Assembly (NCBI GenBank): GCA_020881915.1
Contig: JAJFPB010000006.1
Span: forward strand, 3,038,001 to 3,102,000
DNA: 64,000 bases
From: Paramyrothecium sp. XJ0827
Taxonomy: Eukaryota; Ascomycota; Sordariomycetes; Hypocreales; Stachybotryaceae
Reading direction: 5' to 3'
The first letter of the stretch is position 1. The number at the start of each line of letters is the position of its first letter. This document shows, piece after piece, positions 20,869 to 30,547 of this stretch. A program made the translations under genes and the position numbers. The notes beneath the pieces are model-generated. The model made no database searches. It was not told the origin of the DNA and worked only from the letters and a program-made list of their open reading frames with translations.

Positions 20869-21640
20869 CTATGAGTCTTTTTGCGGCCCTTGCTGGCTGC
20901 CCTGCTGCTGGCCTTCGTAGAGGCCAGTGTAGTATCCGGCGTAATACCACGACATGAGTAGTTTCTTCAGGTTCTCGTCGCGCACTAGAAGGACACACGG
21001 GGTCGAATCAGTTCCGTCCTTGGCTGTCACCGTCACGAGGAAACCATGTTCCCCGGCCACCCTTCATCCCAACTCACCTGATCCCATGACAACCTGAGGC
21101 GGGAAAGGGCCTGGTACGGCGTTTGGCGGTGGCTGTTGTTCCGCGCTCTTCGTCTTTTGACCCTGACAAATGTTATCAGTCTGCTTGCATGAAACCACAT
21201 GGACTTTCGGATTTTCGTGGCCGCCAGCATCAGGAAGGGAATCTCGCTTACCTGGTCTTCCCTGACGGCACCTCCCCCCGTGCTACCCTTTTCTACGGGA
21301 TCGGTCTCATCCGGCCGGTCGCCTGTGTCATTGCCCTGTATATTACTCTGGGCGCTGCTGCTTTCTATGGTGAGCGGTCTCGTTCAAAGCATCTTGTCAG
21401 CAATTTGTAAAGTGAAAATATTCACCTCTCCTGGGCCAGTTGGTCCAAATCTTTGAGTTTACCTCCTTTGGCATGTATGCTGTGGTATTTCTAAGACGAG
21501 CACTTGTTAGTCGGGGTCCTGTCACTGGAGTCATGCGATAATCATACCTTATACTCCTCCAGGGCATCATTCCAGGAGTCCACAAGGGCGGAGTCGTCCC
21601 AAATTTCGTCGTGGCTTAGTTGATTTGACTTCTTGTCCAT
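20869..21640 (-). CDS. SMN1: SMN (survival motor neuron) homologue
   Basis: Five exons: 21640-21548, 21490-21426, 21357-21252, 21162-21078 and 20984-20869, giving 154 residues. The N-terminal Gemin2-binding helix is clear (IWDDSALVDSWNDALEEYKK followed by YHSIHAKGG). The C-terminal YG box reads LLMSWYYAGYYTGLYEG and mediates SMN oligomerisation. The middle is hydrophilic and Pro-rich and lacks the Tudor domain of animal SMN, as in the short fission-yeast protein. By family it acts in the SMN complex that loads Sm rings on spliceosomal snRNAs. The acceptor of exon 3 is ambiguous: the nearest TAG puts the frame out, while CAG (exon at 21357) or AAAG (exon at 21360) keeps it in. It lies head to head with the next gene. 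Confidence 0.85.
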
Positions 21641-22070
21641 GATGTCGAGTTGCTGATGCGGTCTCCAGTTAAGCCGGTTTCAATCGCAAAACACTGCGAC
21701 AGAGGTTCAAACAGGATGGTGGACTGCTTGTCAAAACAATTGATGGCTCGTTGTAGCTTAACAGTATAAAATATATTTCCGACGCAGAAAACAGCACTGA
21801 GTTCTCAGCAGGTGATTCGACGAAGACGGCATCTCCTGCGAGTCCCGCTATGTGCAATGGCACTTTCAGCGGTCGCTACCTGGCGACAGGATGTCTAGCC
21901 TGATCCAGCCACTGCCGCAGGCCACCCCACCACCAATTTTTGGCAGATAAACTGATAGGGACCCTGACCGCTCAAACTTATGGCAGAATCCCAAATTTTT
22001 ACTAGGGACCGCAAATCCAGACTCCTCCCTGGCCGCAGTAACAACATACGTTGCCCTGCATTTTCCAGTC
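21641..22070. promoter_or_regulatory. Divergent promoter of SMN1 and NOP15
   Basis: 430 bp between start codons of two RNA-metabolism genes. I see no TATA box close to either start. Shared control is possible but not shown by the sequence. Confidence 0.45.
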
Positions 22071-23297
22071 ATGGCTCCAGTACTCAGGACACGGAAGGGT
22101 AAGCTTCGATCGGCGATGTATGGGCGTGATCCAATTCTAACCCTCTTCTTTAGCCCCGGCCACCAGCGAAAAGGCTGCTGAGAAGCCTGCGCCTGCTACC
22201 CAGAAGAAGGCTGCGCCGAGCAAGCGCAAAGGTTCGTTTGCCATTGTCCTACCTGGCACTGTCGCATACTAATATCAACCACTTTAGCCGCCGAGGAATC
22301 ATCTCCTGTCTCATTGAAGAAGCAGAAGCCCGCCAAGCCCTCAACAAGCACCAAGCCTGCTGGCAAGAAGGTCAAGGAGACCAAGGAAGCCAAGAAGGTC
22401 GAGGAGGTCGAGGAGGTCGAGCAGCCCAGCGAAGAGACACGCATCGATGTGCCGCAGTCGGAGTCGGGCTCGGAGTCGGACGGTGATGAGGAGGAGGGTG
22501 TCAAGGCCCTGGCTGCTCAGATAGACCCTGAGGACGACAGTGGCGCAAAGGACAAGTCGCTCTTCAAGCCAGGCCAAGATGTCGGCAAGGCCCCCAAGAT
22601 TACGAAGAAGAGCAAGGACGCTGGCGCTGCCGACGAGGAGCCCGGTGTTATTTACATCGGTCGCATTCCCCACGGTTTCTACGAGCACGAGATGAAGCAA
22701 TACTTCTCACAGTTCGGCCAGATCAACAAATTGCGATTGTCACGCAACAAGAAGACTGGCCAGAGCAAGCACTTCGCCTTTGTCGAGTTCGCCGAAGCCA
22801 GCACGGCTGAGATTGTGGCCAAGACCATGGACAACTATCTACTGTTCGGTCACATCCTCAGGTGCAAGGTCCTGCCCAAGGAGCAGGTCCACGACGATCT
22901 GTTCAAGGGAGCCAACAAGAGGTTCAAGAAGGTGCCCTGGAACAAGATGGCCGGCAAGAAGCTGGAGAAGCCCCTGTCGGAAACCGAGTGGAAGGGAAAG
23001 ATCTCCAGGGAAAAGAACAAGCGGGCTCAGCAGGCAGAGAAGCTTAAGGCCCTCGGTTACGATTTCGAGCCACCCACCCTGAAGGACGCTCCTGCGCCCG
23101 TTGCACTGGAGAATGGCGAGGAGGCCAAGGCCATCGAGGCTCCTCCTGCGCAGGAGGCTCAGGAGGAGAAGCCTGCTGAGCAGGCACCAGATGCTGCCGA
23201 GGAACAGGCCACTGAGGAGGTCAAGTCAGCACCCAAGGCCAAGGCGACCAAGTCAAAAGCCGCAAAGGCCACCAAGGGCAGGAAGGCAAAGGCTTAG
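22071..23297 (+). CDS. NOP15: Nop15/NIFK-type nucleolar RRM protein (60S ribosome assembly)
   Basis: Exons 22071-22098, 22154-22231 and 22288-23297 give 371 residues. The N-terminal third is Lys/Ala/Glu-rich and low complexity (KKVEEVEEVEQ). One RRM follows, with RNP2 VIYIGRIP and RNP1 KHFAFVEF (about residues 185-265). After it comes the family signature VPWNKMAGKKLEKPLSE, then a basic helix and a Lys/Ala-rich tail. Yeast Nop15 and human NIFK have this layout and act in pre-60S particles during ITS2 processing in the nucleolus. The fungal protein is longer than yeast Nop15 because of the disordered ends. All junctions use consensus donors or near-consensus (GTAAGC, GTTCGT) and TAG acceptors. 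Confidence 0.88.
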
Positions 23298-24445
23298 GTT
23301 TTGTGGTCGGGTGCTGCAGGATACCACGGTAGCGAATTATCAAGGCGTCATGTTCAAAATCACGAATTTCGGATCCAATACTAGTCATCGTTCTCACGTC
23401 TTCATCACTCTTTCAAGAATCGTTGTGTAAGAATGTCCGCTCATAAGCGAACCCAAAGCACCCACTTTGAATCGAGCAGCTTTGGGATTATGAAAGGCAA
23501 TTACGATCTACTTCGCGCGAGATTGTGAAGAAGCCACAGGTTTTCATGATCATCTTCGTAAGTGTGATGGCGAAGGTGGTTTGTAAGATGAAGAAGAAGA
23601 GAGAAAAAAATCCGAAAAAAAAAATCGCCGAATGTCGATTATATTAGTGGAAGTGAGATCCATAGTGGCGGGCCAATCAGAAGCCTCGAGGCTTGCGCGT
23701 TTTTGAAGGCATCTAGACCGTACTACCCGGGACTGAACAGCCCGATCCTTGTTTCGTCGCTAATTACCACCTACCGCAGGTAAGGTAAGTAAGGTACTTG
23801 ACTCGGTAAACCAGGACAGGTATTTGAGTTATAATGAAAGGAATTTTTTCTCATTTAATAGGGAAGTTATGAAAATTCACTGCGGGTTTAAATCAAGTAC
23901 AGGTTTTGTTGCTATAGAGGGGTTCATTCCGTTCGAAACCTTCGTTAGAAAGGATGCTATCAAGGATATATAGTATCCTCCGTGGACATACTGCGCAAGC
24001 ATGGGAATGTAAATGTGCTTGGAGTTTACCTGCCTTGGACATAGCCTATACGATCATGGCCACACCCATACAACATGAATACGAGGCCAAGACAATGAAG
24101 GGACAAAGCCGCAAGAAATCAAGAAAACAGCAGGAGCAGCATGATGGAACAACAGTCTGTGGCCACCTATCCGAAGACCACATTTCGCATATGCTCGAAC
24201 GTGTGCTACAGACGGACACGCAGGAGTGTCAGTCGGCAACTAACAGGACCCTTAAATTCTAGCCTGCAAGGCCCTACCCTATAGTGAGGTAACGCGCTGT
24301 ACGCGCTTCAGCGGAAGGTAACCTACCAAAATCCGGGGACTCCCCTTGGCGGCCGATTACGACGAGGGAACAACGACCAGGTCAATTGACCAAGGAACAT
24401 CGCACCCGTCTGGCGAAGGCTTTGTTGCCATCTTCTCCGCGAAAG
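23298..24445. other. 1.15-kb gene-free spacer
   Basis: It contains A-rich runs at 23595-23625, a cluster of the GTAAGG/TAAGGTA motif at 23771-23797, and AT-rich sequence at 23820-23900. A 102-codon frame at 23954-24262 has no protein-like features or flanking splice logic, and I leave it out. Confidence 0.45.
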
Positions 24446-26276
24446 ATGTCTTCAGCAGCCGCTACAGACCCGACCCAGGCGCCGGGCTCAGGTAAGTTGT
24501 ATCGCCCCTCCATCGAGAGGACATCGTGTTCTGATCATCCGTCTCGCGGGCGGGAACAGCGCCGAAGAAGAAGAACAACAAGAAAAAGAAGAACGCCAAC
24601 AAGAACAAGGAGCCCGCGCAAGCTGGCAATGGCGATCCGAAGCAGGACCAAGACGAGTTAGACGATGAGCCTGAGACACCGACGCAAGCTGTTTGTGCTT
24701 CCCCTGTTACAGTACCAATCTGCCTACCGCAATCGCAGCCCCTAACCTTGACGATGACAGGATGCGCCCGACAACGCGAAGCCTGAAGCCGAGAGTAATG
24801 GTCACCCGGTAGAGGCGACAAGCAATGGACATGCCATCCCACCCGCACCGGAGTCTGGCGATTCGGACACGTCAGCAAAACTGGAAGCTCTAACCAAAGA
24901 CCGCGAGGCTTTGAGAGCCGAGGTCGAACAGCTGCGCAAGCAGCTCGAGAGTATTCAGGAAAGCCATAGCCAGGAGGTTACCGAGCTGAAGTCGGATCTC
25001 GAAACGAGCAACGCCGCCAAAGATCACGCCGAGGAGCAGTACCAGAACCTCCTTGGGCGAGTCCAGCAGATCAGGGAATCCCTGGGCGAAAGATTGAAGC
25101 GCGATAGGGAGGAATTAGAGGAAGCGAAGGACCGCATACAGGAGCTAGAAGCCCAGAACGAAGATCTACAGAGCTCGAAACAGTCATCGAGCGACGACGT
25201 AGCGAAACTGAAGGAGGAACTACATGATGCGACGAGGGAACTGACGACGCTCCGTAGCCGGAGCAATCTCTCCTCACAGAACTGGCAGAAGGAAAAGGAC
25301 GAACTGTCGCGCATGGTGCAGCATCTCAAAGAAGAAATGGAAACCACGTCGAACGCCATGGGCGAATGGGAAGTCATTGCCATGGAGGAACGCTCCATCA
25401 AAGAGACCCTCGTTGACAAGGTTTCCGAACTTGAGGAGCAAATTGGGGCTCTCAGGCAAGCCTACGACAGCGCCGCCGCGGAGCGTGACAGCCAGAACAC
25501 GCTTGTAGACAACCTGCAGAACGCCCTGCGCGAGATACAGGAGGCCCGCAAGAGGGAACTGCGGGAGATGGTCGAGACGACCGAGTCGCAGATCGAGGCG
25601 CACAAGAGGCTGCTCCAGGATGCGGAGGCCCGCGCCACGGCTGCCGAGACGGCCAAGGCGGAGTTGACGAAAGAGCTTGAGCGGACGGCGCCTTTCGAGA
25701 AGGAGGTCAAGGAGAAGAACCTCCTGATAGGCAAGCTCAGGCACGAAGCCATTGTGCTCAACGAGCACTTGACAAAGGCACTACGATACCTTAAAAAGAC
25801 AAAACCGGAGGACAATGTCGATAGGTTAGTTCCATACGGCGACGAAGACAATAACCATGCATGTTTAGCTAACCACTTTCTATAGGCAAATTGTGACGAA
25901 CCACCTCCTGCACTTCCTGACCCTGGATCGCGGAGATGCCAAGCGCTTCCAGGTCCTGCAGGTCATGGCTGGCTACCTCAACTGGACCGACGAGCAGCGC
26001 GAACAGGCTGGCCTCGCGCGCCCCGGCACCTCCAACAACAGCCTCCGCCTGCCCGCGTCGCCCTTCCACCGGACGCCGAGCTCGCCGTCCCTCAACACCG
26101 ACCTCTTCTCCGAGCCCGGCTCCTCCAAGGACAAGGAGTCGCTGGCGGAGCTGTGGGCAAACTTCCTCGAGCGGAGCGCCCAGGAGGGCGTGGGCGACGG
26201 CGGGCCGGGACAGGGCAGGAAGGACAGCACGAGCAGCGCGGCTACGGCGCCGGTTCGCTCAGACTTCAAGTCATAA
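24446..26276 (+). CDS. RUD3: Rud3-type Golgi coiled-coil protein with GRAB domain
   Basis: Exons 24446-24491, 24560-24690, 24761-25824 and 25886-26276 give 543 residues. The N-terminus has a Lys/Asn-rich run (PKKKNNKKKKNANKNK) and an acidic patch. A long coiled coil covers about 105-440 (heptads such as REALRAEVEQLRKQLESIQ). Near 435-500 is the GRIP-related Arf-binding (GRAB) domain: IVTNHLLHFLTLDRGDAKRF followed by LQVMAGYLNWTDEQREQAGL. The tail is Ser/Pro-rich. By family it is a cis-Golgi tether of the GMAP-210 type, recruited by Arf1-GTP through GRAB. The third intron interrupts the GRAB domain precisely at its start. The lysine run near the N-terminus could be mistaken for a nuclear signal, but the family acts at the Golgi. 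Confidence 0.87.
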
Positions 26277-26586
26277 GGGATATACGCTTTTGATGAACGG
26301 GGTAGCAGAGGTATGTGCGTGCATCAGGGATAGAGAAAGAACCGGAAAATGCATGGTCTACTTGGTAGAAAAGGGCATGGCCACCAACATGTGGTATGGG
26401 AGCAGAGCTATGTTTCTCAGGCTGTAGGGGTGCAATGAAGTCTGCAGACACAGCAGGTTCGTCGAAACATAGACGGGTGTCAGACATTGATGTGCGTTGG
26501 ACGGGACAATGGCGCTGGAAACTTCTTGTACGACTATGGTTCTCGTTTATTCAGGCGCATAAAGCAGACAGCATCACAAGACGAAT
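26277..26586. other. Convergent 3' region
   Basis: 310 bp between the stop of RUD3 and the stop of the next minus-strand gene. It holds both 3' ends; no gene seen. Confidence 0.5.
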
Positions 26587-27733
26587 CTAACTACCATCCG
26601 ACCCCGGCAGAGGCGACCGCAGCTGCTCGACGACGCTCTCTGCATAAGCCTCGGCGTCCTGCGTGATGGCTTGTATGTTGATCCTGTTGCTCAGGGCGTC
26701 ATTCACACCTTCGACAACCTCCCTCTCCTCCATGACCTCGCCCATCAGCCGAACCTCGTGGGCCCAGTACGTCTGGCCGCGAGCGCGTAGGCCCTCGTCC
26801 CGCAGAGCCGTGTTCTTAATAATGCCTAGGGCGTTGACCTTGCTCTTGACGTTGACCAGGGCGCGGTTGACGGACTCCACGCGCTCGGCGGGCGACGGCA
26901 CCTGGACAAAGGCGCGGTTCGTCGAGGTCAGGTACAGGACCCAGCCGAGGATCGCATCGAGGGCGGCGAGGGCGACGAGGCGGTAGATGCGCGTGGTCCA
27001 GAAGAAGTACTCGATTTCGTCCCGCTTCTTGGCACGGGCGTTGTTCAGGTGGTTGAAGGAGCTGACAAAGTAGATCTCCGCCACGGCCACGAGAATGGCG
27101 GCAATGGTGGCCGGAACGCGCCATCGGGCACCGTACTTCCCAGTGAGCGAAGGGCTCGTGGCGATGGCGATGGCGAAGAGGTTCACGAGGTGCGGTTGGG
27201 CGAGCGTCGGGAATGCGTAGTACAGGTAGGTGCGAGGGTCGTCGACGGTGCAAAAGGGACAGTCGGCGAGGACCTCTGGGCCGAACTGCAGGTACAGCAG
27301 GCGGCTCTCCTTATTGACGAACTTGTTTCGGAGCGTCTCGTCACGCTGCGTCAGGGCGTTGCCAGGGCGCAGGTTGGCGAGGCGCTGGAAGAGCCCATCG
27401 GTGGGCATAGAAAGCATGCTGCCGGTGCGCCCGAAGATGTTCTCCGGGCTGAGGACGGGCAGCGTCTTGGCTAGGTAGGCGAGGACGAGGGCCAGCAGGA
27501 GGGCCAGGGCGAGACGCACGCGCGGCGGGACGGGCTGGACGGCGGCGCCATGCTGGCGGGGCGCGGAGCGGATGGAGCGGTAGTAGGAGATGGCCTTGGG
27601 GAGGACGATGGGGCCGAAGAAGATGACGAGGGAGCGGACGCTGCGTCGAGTGCTGTTAGCGAGCTCTTCTGAAAGCTGCGATGCGGTTTAGCATGCGGCG
27701 ATGTGAGACCTACTTCTCCCAGGTAACCGCCAT
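26587..27733 (-). CDS. Multi-pass membrane protein conserved in ascomycetes (function unknown), N-terminus unresolved
   Basis: The open part 27675-26587 codes 363 residues in one frame (LSEELANSTRRSVRSLVIFF onward). Hydrophobic segments lie at about 12-30, 58-80, 170-190, 200-222 and 245-265. A conserved-looking ADCPFC motif sits before the central membrane segments. The C-terminal 90 residues are helical and charged. I recall homologues in other ascomycetes with the FFGPIVLPKAISYYRSIR and PENIFGRT blocks but know no function. The start is the problem: the only upstream ATG is at 27733, and the obvious donor (GTAGGT at 27713) leaves the wrong phase. A weaker GTTACC donor directly after ATGGCG would join in frame to CTT at 27675. 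The true first exon is therefore uncertain. Confidence 0.68.
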
Positions 27734-28499
27734 GGTCGGCGATGAGGCAGCTGCGGCGAGCTGTCTGATTGGGAAGTTCAATCAACGCAGGACGATAGAC
27801 GTGTTGCAGCAAACGTTTGGAGTCCGTCAATGGTCGCAAGGCCACCAAACAAAACAAAAAAGGTGCCTGAAGGGCTACCGTAGCTTGTAGGAATGACGAT
27901 GTGACATGTGGCACTGCCGTTTCCCCTGGGAGGGTGGGCTTTACCTGAAAGGGGAGGGAGCCACTTTAGCGCGATGGCGGGGCACCAGGGCCTTTTAGCC
28001 CATATTCCGCCCGGCCATAAAGTCTCCCGCGTCGAATTTTCTGGTCGCTGAGAAAAACTCTCCCCTTCTTTGTCCAACCTCAACGTGCCAGCCTTTGTTC
28101 GCAGCAGCACAACCACGCGGAGCTGCTTCGTTTTCATACGACTTTACAACAGCTCTGAAAGTATTAGTGGAAGAATTCAATGATCAGCTCTTTTATCCCT
28201 AGGTCCCTTTGTCTCCCTCTTTCTCGCACCTCCGTGACGGAACATTTGGCACTTTCGAAGCTTTGGCGATCTTTCTCCCCGTGGTCGCTAGAGTCAATAT
28301 GCTTGCCTAGAACAATCCCCATACGACCCTGCCAAGGGTCCTTCTCAGTCGTGTTACAAAGTCTCAGCATTAGCGATGAAGAACTTTGCGTCAAATCTGA
28401 CGAGATACATCCCATACACCTCGTAGCTCTAGTTTTTTCTTTCTTCGTGTGAAGGTTTATTTCTGCCATGTAGCCTGCCTACGACACGTAGTTGTATAT
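27734..28499. other. Spacer between membrane-protein gene and GET1
   Basis: 766 bp, with the upstream region of the membrane-protein gene and the GET1 3' end. No coding sequence recognised. Confidence 0.45.
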
Positions 28500-29266
28500 T
28501 TACAGCTCCTTCTCTCGGACTGCCTGCGCCGCGGGCTTTTCCTGCGCCTTCGTATTCTCTTGCCCCTTGACGGGTGCTTCCTTTTGCTTTGTGCTGGCCA
28601 ATAGTCCAACGATGCCCAGGACCAGGTCTGTGATCATGGTGAGCAGTCCGACGCAGGCCACCTGCCAGGAAGCCACGCTCACGCTGCCCAGGGGAGCGCG
28701 CGGCAGGGAGAAGAACCACTCTGCCCAATAGGGGAACCAGCCGTTTGGAAGCCAGAAAACTGGCGCCTTGCCGTACCAGAAGGGGAGGATAAGCTGGGGC
28801 CCGCGGGTCAGGACCAGGCGAGCAGCGGTCAGGTAGCTGTCGAATCTCGATCTCGATGCGTCCAAGCCCTTCTCTGTTATCACGAGATGCGGTTAGTGCC
28901 CGGTTTATAGGATTCGCCTTGAATGTTTCCACGTACTTGCAGCATCGAGCTGCTCGAGCAGCTTGTCGTGCTGTCGGCGGAGCTTTGCCCACTTGGCGAA
29001 CTGGTCCTGGCTGCTCGTTGCGTTGAGCTCCCGCCGAACCTTGAGGTAGTCGGCCTGGAGCTTGCGCTGCTGGGCCGCCGTATTGGCCGTCGACACGGGC
29101 AGGTAGTTGATCGCCGTCCAGATCTGTCTCGAGGTTAGCAACAGCCCCTGCTCGCAGGGCGAAGCAGGAGTCTTCGTACCAGGTTATTGAGGGTCGCGGC
29201 CCCGATGGCGTTGATGAGGCGCACGGCGGCCTCGATGAGGAAGACCGTGACCAGAATGGACGGCAT
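28500..29266 (-). CDS. GET1: Get1, ER receptor subunit for tail-anchored protein insertion
   Basis: Exons 29266-29180, 29123-28937 and 28873-28500 give 215 residues, the usual Get1 length. Residues 1-20 ([20 protein letters not shown]) form the first membrane segment. A cytosolic coiled coil (about 38-100) contains the Get3-contact region with [25 protein letters not shown] in shortened view. Two further membrane segments follow, about 110-130 ([17 protein letters not shown] start) and 155-180 ([20 protein letters not shown]). The C-terminus is charged. With Get2 it forms the ER receptor that takes tail-anchored proteins from Get3. All introns have good borders. It lies head to head, 315 bp away, with the prenyltransferase-repeat gene. 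Confidence 0.9.
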
Positions 29267-29581
29267 GACGAGCTGTTGGTTCAAGTGGTGTATCTCTATC
29301 GTAGCATCGCCTGCGCTGTGTTGCGTCGGAAGAGGTGGGATGCTGTTGCTCGCGCAGCTTGTGAAGATGCCAGACGTGCTATGAGGTAGTGGGCCACTCA
29401 CTGGTCCAATTGTGAGCACCTTACGTATGTCATAGCAGCCCCCAGAATATTGCATTTGGGGCCGAGTGCCCCTCCTCCGAGTCTTGTGCCAGCTTGCCCG
29501 AGCTGGCCCGCCTACCCTGCAGCACAAGTAAACCTCAGCAAACTATTTCCCAATGCCCGTTCTGCCACCGGGTCTTTTCCA
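29267..29581. promoter_or_regulatory. Divergent promoter of GET1 and the PTAR-like gene
   Basis: 315 bp between divergent starts. It contains no clear TATA box. The plus-strand frame stays open upstream of 29582 but without an ATG, so the downstream start is kept. Confidence 0.45.
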
Positions 29582-30547
29582 ATGTCCAGAGCGCTTGACA
29601 AGGGAGTCAAGGAAGCTCTGAAGTCTGCTGACCATGGGAAGGCTTTCTCGGATATTGCTGACGTGCTCACACATGTGCCAGACCGCTTGCTGGAGATAGA
29701 ATTCTTGGGCAAAAGTCACGTTCTTGACGACGGACAGGTTCTACTGAAAGAAGGCAACGCTGTTGCTATCCCGAAGATTCATGTGGTACAAGCATTCATC
29801 GCCGCCTATCGGAAGTTCGGTCAACTGGTCCACGGAGATCAGCATCCAGATGCTGCTATCCTGAGGGCCACAGCGGTCATGCTGCTCATGGATCCCGAGC
29901 ATCTGACTGCAGCAAATGCTCGGAAGCGGGTGATAGACCGAGCCATACGCGCTGGAGGGAGCGATGTCAAACACATCGTCCAGCAGGAGAAATTGTTTAC
30001 GGATAGTCTGCTCACCAGCCGTCTCCACCGCCATACCAAGTCGCCCAATCTTTGGAACCACCGAAGATGGTTGATGCAGCAGTCCAGGCAGCTGAATATC
30101 ACAATTGATGTCATGGAGGATTTCCGCTCGGTCATCTTCGTTTCCGGCGAGAGACATCCGCGCAACTACTACGCATGGTGTCACGCCCGGTATTTGATCA
30201 GCACACCAGGGACCGATGCAAAGACGGCAGAGGAGACGCGGCTGGCGCTACTATCAGACACGAAGAAGTGGTGCGTAGCACACCATGATGACATCTCGGG
30301 ATGGATGTTTCTCAAACTTTTACTGGCGAACCCCGAGGAAGCTGTTGCTATTGTTGGCGAGACACTGAACCTGGCCGAGTCATTCCACTGGCGAAACGAG
30401 TCGGTATGGTACTTCTTTCGGCACATGTTGACCACAGAGTCCGTGGGCGAGGCTCTCGGGGAAGAAGCACGCCGTGTGAGAGCCGTGTTGCTGCAAGGGA
30501 TTGAAGCTGGCAGCAAGGAAAGCAAGGCTCTGAATCAGGTCAGTTGA
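29582..30547 (+). CDS. Protein prenyltransferase alpha-subunit repeat protein (PTAR1-like)
   Basis: Intronless, 321 residues starting MSRALDKGVKEAL. The protein contains the tandem helical repeat of prenyltransferase alpha subunits: SPNLWNHRRWLMQQ (about 158-171), ERHPRNYYAWCHARYL (about 195-210) and HHDDISGWMFLKLLL, each with the W..R or Y..W..R core. It is shorter than the farnesyl/GGTase-I alpha and Rab GGTase alpha subunits, and I see no leucine-rich repeat or catalytic-loop region. It best resembles the PTAR1 class. Human PTAR1 is the alpha-type subunit of a later-described geranylgeranyltransferase that modifies the SNARE YKT6. Whether this fungal protein pairs with a beta subunit is inference. 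The start is the first ATG; the frame upstream is open but Pro/Ala-rich. Confidence 0.78.
   Translation: MSRALDKGVKEALKSADHGKAFSDIADVLTHVPDRLLEIEFLGKSHVLDDGQVLLKEGNAVAIPKIHVVQAFIAAYRKFGQLVHGDQHPDAAILRATAVMLLMDPEHLTAANARKRVIDRAIRAGGSDVKHIVQQEKLFTDSLLTSRLHRHTKSPNLWNHRRWLMQQSRQLNITIDVMEDFRSVIFVSGERHPRNYYAWCHARYLISTPGTDAKTAEETRLALLSDTKKWCVAHHDDISGWMFLKLLLANPEEAVAIVGETLNLAESFHWRNESVWYFFRHMLTTESVGEALGEEARRVRAVLLQGIEAGSKESKALNQVS

Noticed and set aside
23954..24262. 102-codon frame between NOP15 and RUD3
   Set aside because: No recognisable feature, atypical composition and no promoter or splice signals.
27471..27914. Ser/Pro-rich frame upstream of the membrane-protein gene
   Set aside because: It overlaps the conserved membrane-protein frame in another phase. 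The SSSSSAPSSSP content is a shadow of codon bias.
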